The notes beneath the pieces are model-generated. The model did no database searches. It saw only the letters and a list, made by a program, of their open reading frames with translations, and was not told where the DNA came from. Shown one piece after another: positions 63,726-64,000 of a DNA stretch of 64,000 nucleotides. The stretch comes from Mucilaginibacter kameinonensis (GTDB lineage Bacteria > Bacteroidota > Bacteroidia > Sphingobacteriales > Sphingobacteriaceae). The position numbers and the translations under genes were made by a program. The stretch is from the NCBI RefSeq assembly GCF_003675385.1, contig NZ_RCWZ01000006.1, forward strand, positions 124,001-188,000. The letters are read 5' to 3'. Positions within the stretch are counted from its first letter, which is position 1. Every line of letters begins with the position of its first letter.

Positions 63726-64000
63726 ATGAAAAAATACGCCATTGTACTGTTGTTACTGATAGCCGGTTTAACAACCAATGCCCAAACCGCAACTAAGGAA
63801 GCTGTAATAAAAGTGACCGGTGAAGTAACAACACCACTTACTATAGGCAACGCTGAATTTCAGCAATACAAACAAACAACAGTAACCCGTAAGGACAAGG
63901 ACGGTAAAGATCATACCTACTCGGGTGTACTTGTATCGGATATACTGGCAAAAGCGGGTGTTACTTTAGGCCCTGAACTCCGTGGTGAAAACCTGGCAAA
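63726..64000 (+). CDS. Secreted molybdopterin-oxidoreductase-like domain protein, 3' partial
   Basis: The reading frame from the ATG at 63726 is open to the end of the window (91 codons). A signal peptide (MKKYAIVLLLLIAGLTTNAQ) is followed by VIKVTGEVTTPLTI, VTRKDKDGKDHTYSGVLVSD and ILAKAGVTLG. This pattern of VxGxVxxPLxL with SGVxLxDIL resembles the beginning of molybdopterin-binding oxidoreductase domains found near bacterial molybdate transport genes. The gene is truncated by the window end. The resemblance fits the ModE-linked locus but is based on a short segment. Confidence 0.6.
   Translation, partial: MKKYAIVLLLLIAGLTTNAQTATKEAVIKVTGEVTTPLTIGNAEFQQYKQTTVTRKDKDGKDHTYSGVLVSDILAKAGVTLGPELRGENLA

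Noticed and set aside
1..64000. CRISPR arrays, rRNA and tRNA genes
   Set aside because: No regularly spaced direct repeats with unique spacers, and no rRNA or tRNA features that I could recognise by eye. A dedicated tRNA search would be decisive.

Overview
The window is chromosomal DNA from a Bacteroidota bacterium. The best fit is the Sphingobacteriaceae (Mucilaginibacter or Pedobacter type), judged from gene content and not from any database search. Supporting signs are TonB-dependent receptors with CarboxypepD_reg N-terminal extensions, a family of MG2-plus-plug proteins, glycan and phosphorus scavenging enzymes, weak or absent Shine-Dalgarno sequences, several TAnnTTTG-like -7 elements, and many small palindromic repeats between genes. 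I see no rRNA, tRNA, CRISPR array, transposase or phage gene.

Layout. 1-4.2 kb: a 5'-truncated sulfatase and a secreted glutaminase-A-like protein, closed by a strong terminator. 4.6-9.7 kb: an AsmA-type protein and a TPR/transmembrane/HTH regulator. 9.9-15.2 kb: a likely phytate locus (TonB-dependent receptor, parallel beta-helix lipoprotein, beta-propeller phytase), with an internal terminator before the phytase. 15.3-23 kb: a thioredoxin-like protein, a GH53 galactanase, a CarboxypepD_reg protein, the first MG2-plug protein, and an ABC exporter gene broken by one in-frame TAA. 23.1-26.7 kb: a two-gene esterase operon (sialate/acetyl-xylan-type esterase and CE15 glucuronoyl esterase). 26.7-34.3 kb: a histidine phosphatase, clpS, a Gly/Arg-rich secreted protein, and two more MG2-plug paralogues, one with two plug modules in tandem.

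34.4-39.7 kb: housekeeping genes (dCTP deaminase, phosphopantetheinyl transferase, lipB, an SGNH lipoprotein, L-serine dehydratase, an RDD protein). 39.8-46 kb: a tightly packed membrane/MoxR cluster (SpoIIM-like, multi-TM protein, DUF4129, DUF4350, MoxR AAA ATPase, DUF58). 46.2-51.1 kb: an MscS channel, groES-groEL with a palindrome over the promoter, a compact kinase-like protein, and a TPR membrane protein. 51.2-57.5 kb: topoisomerase IV parC and parE, divergent around a secreted unknown. 57.6-60.3 kb: cytidine deaminase, an SGNH hydrolase, an NTF2-like protein, a YdeI/OmdA-like protein and a single-domain ModE regulator.

60.3-64 kb: a TonB-dependent receptor with a near-perfect ModE box just upstream, then a di-haem cytochrome c peroxidase and the start of a secreted protein resembling molybdopterin-binding oxidoreductase domains. 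I read this as a ModE-controlled outer-membrane molybdate/tungstate uptake locus, and it is the strongest candidate for an unusual system here. The second is the set of three barrel-less plug proteins. The third is the family of near-identical ~85 bp palindromic elements (15.2 and 62.4 kb, with a diverged relative at 4.35 kb), accompanied by several other palindromic families that sit mostly at the 3' ends of genes.
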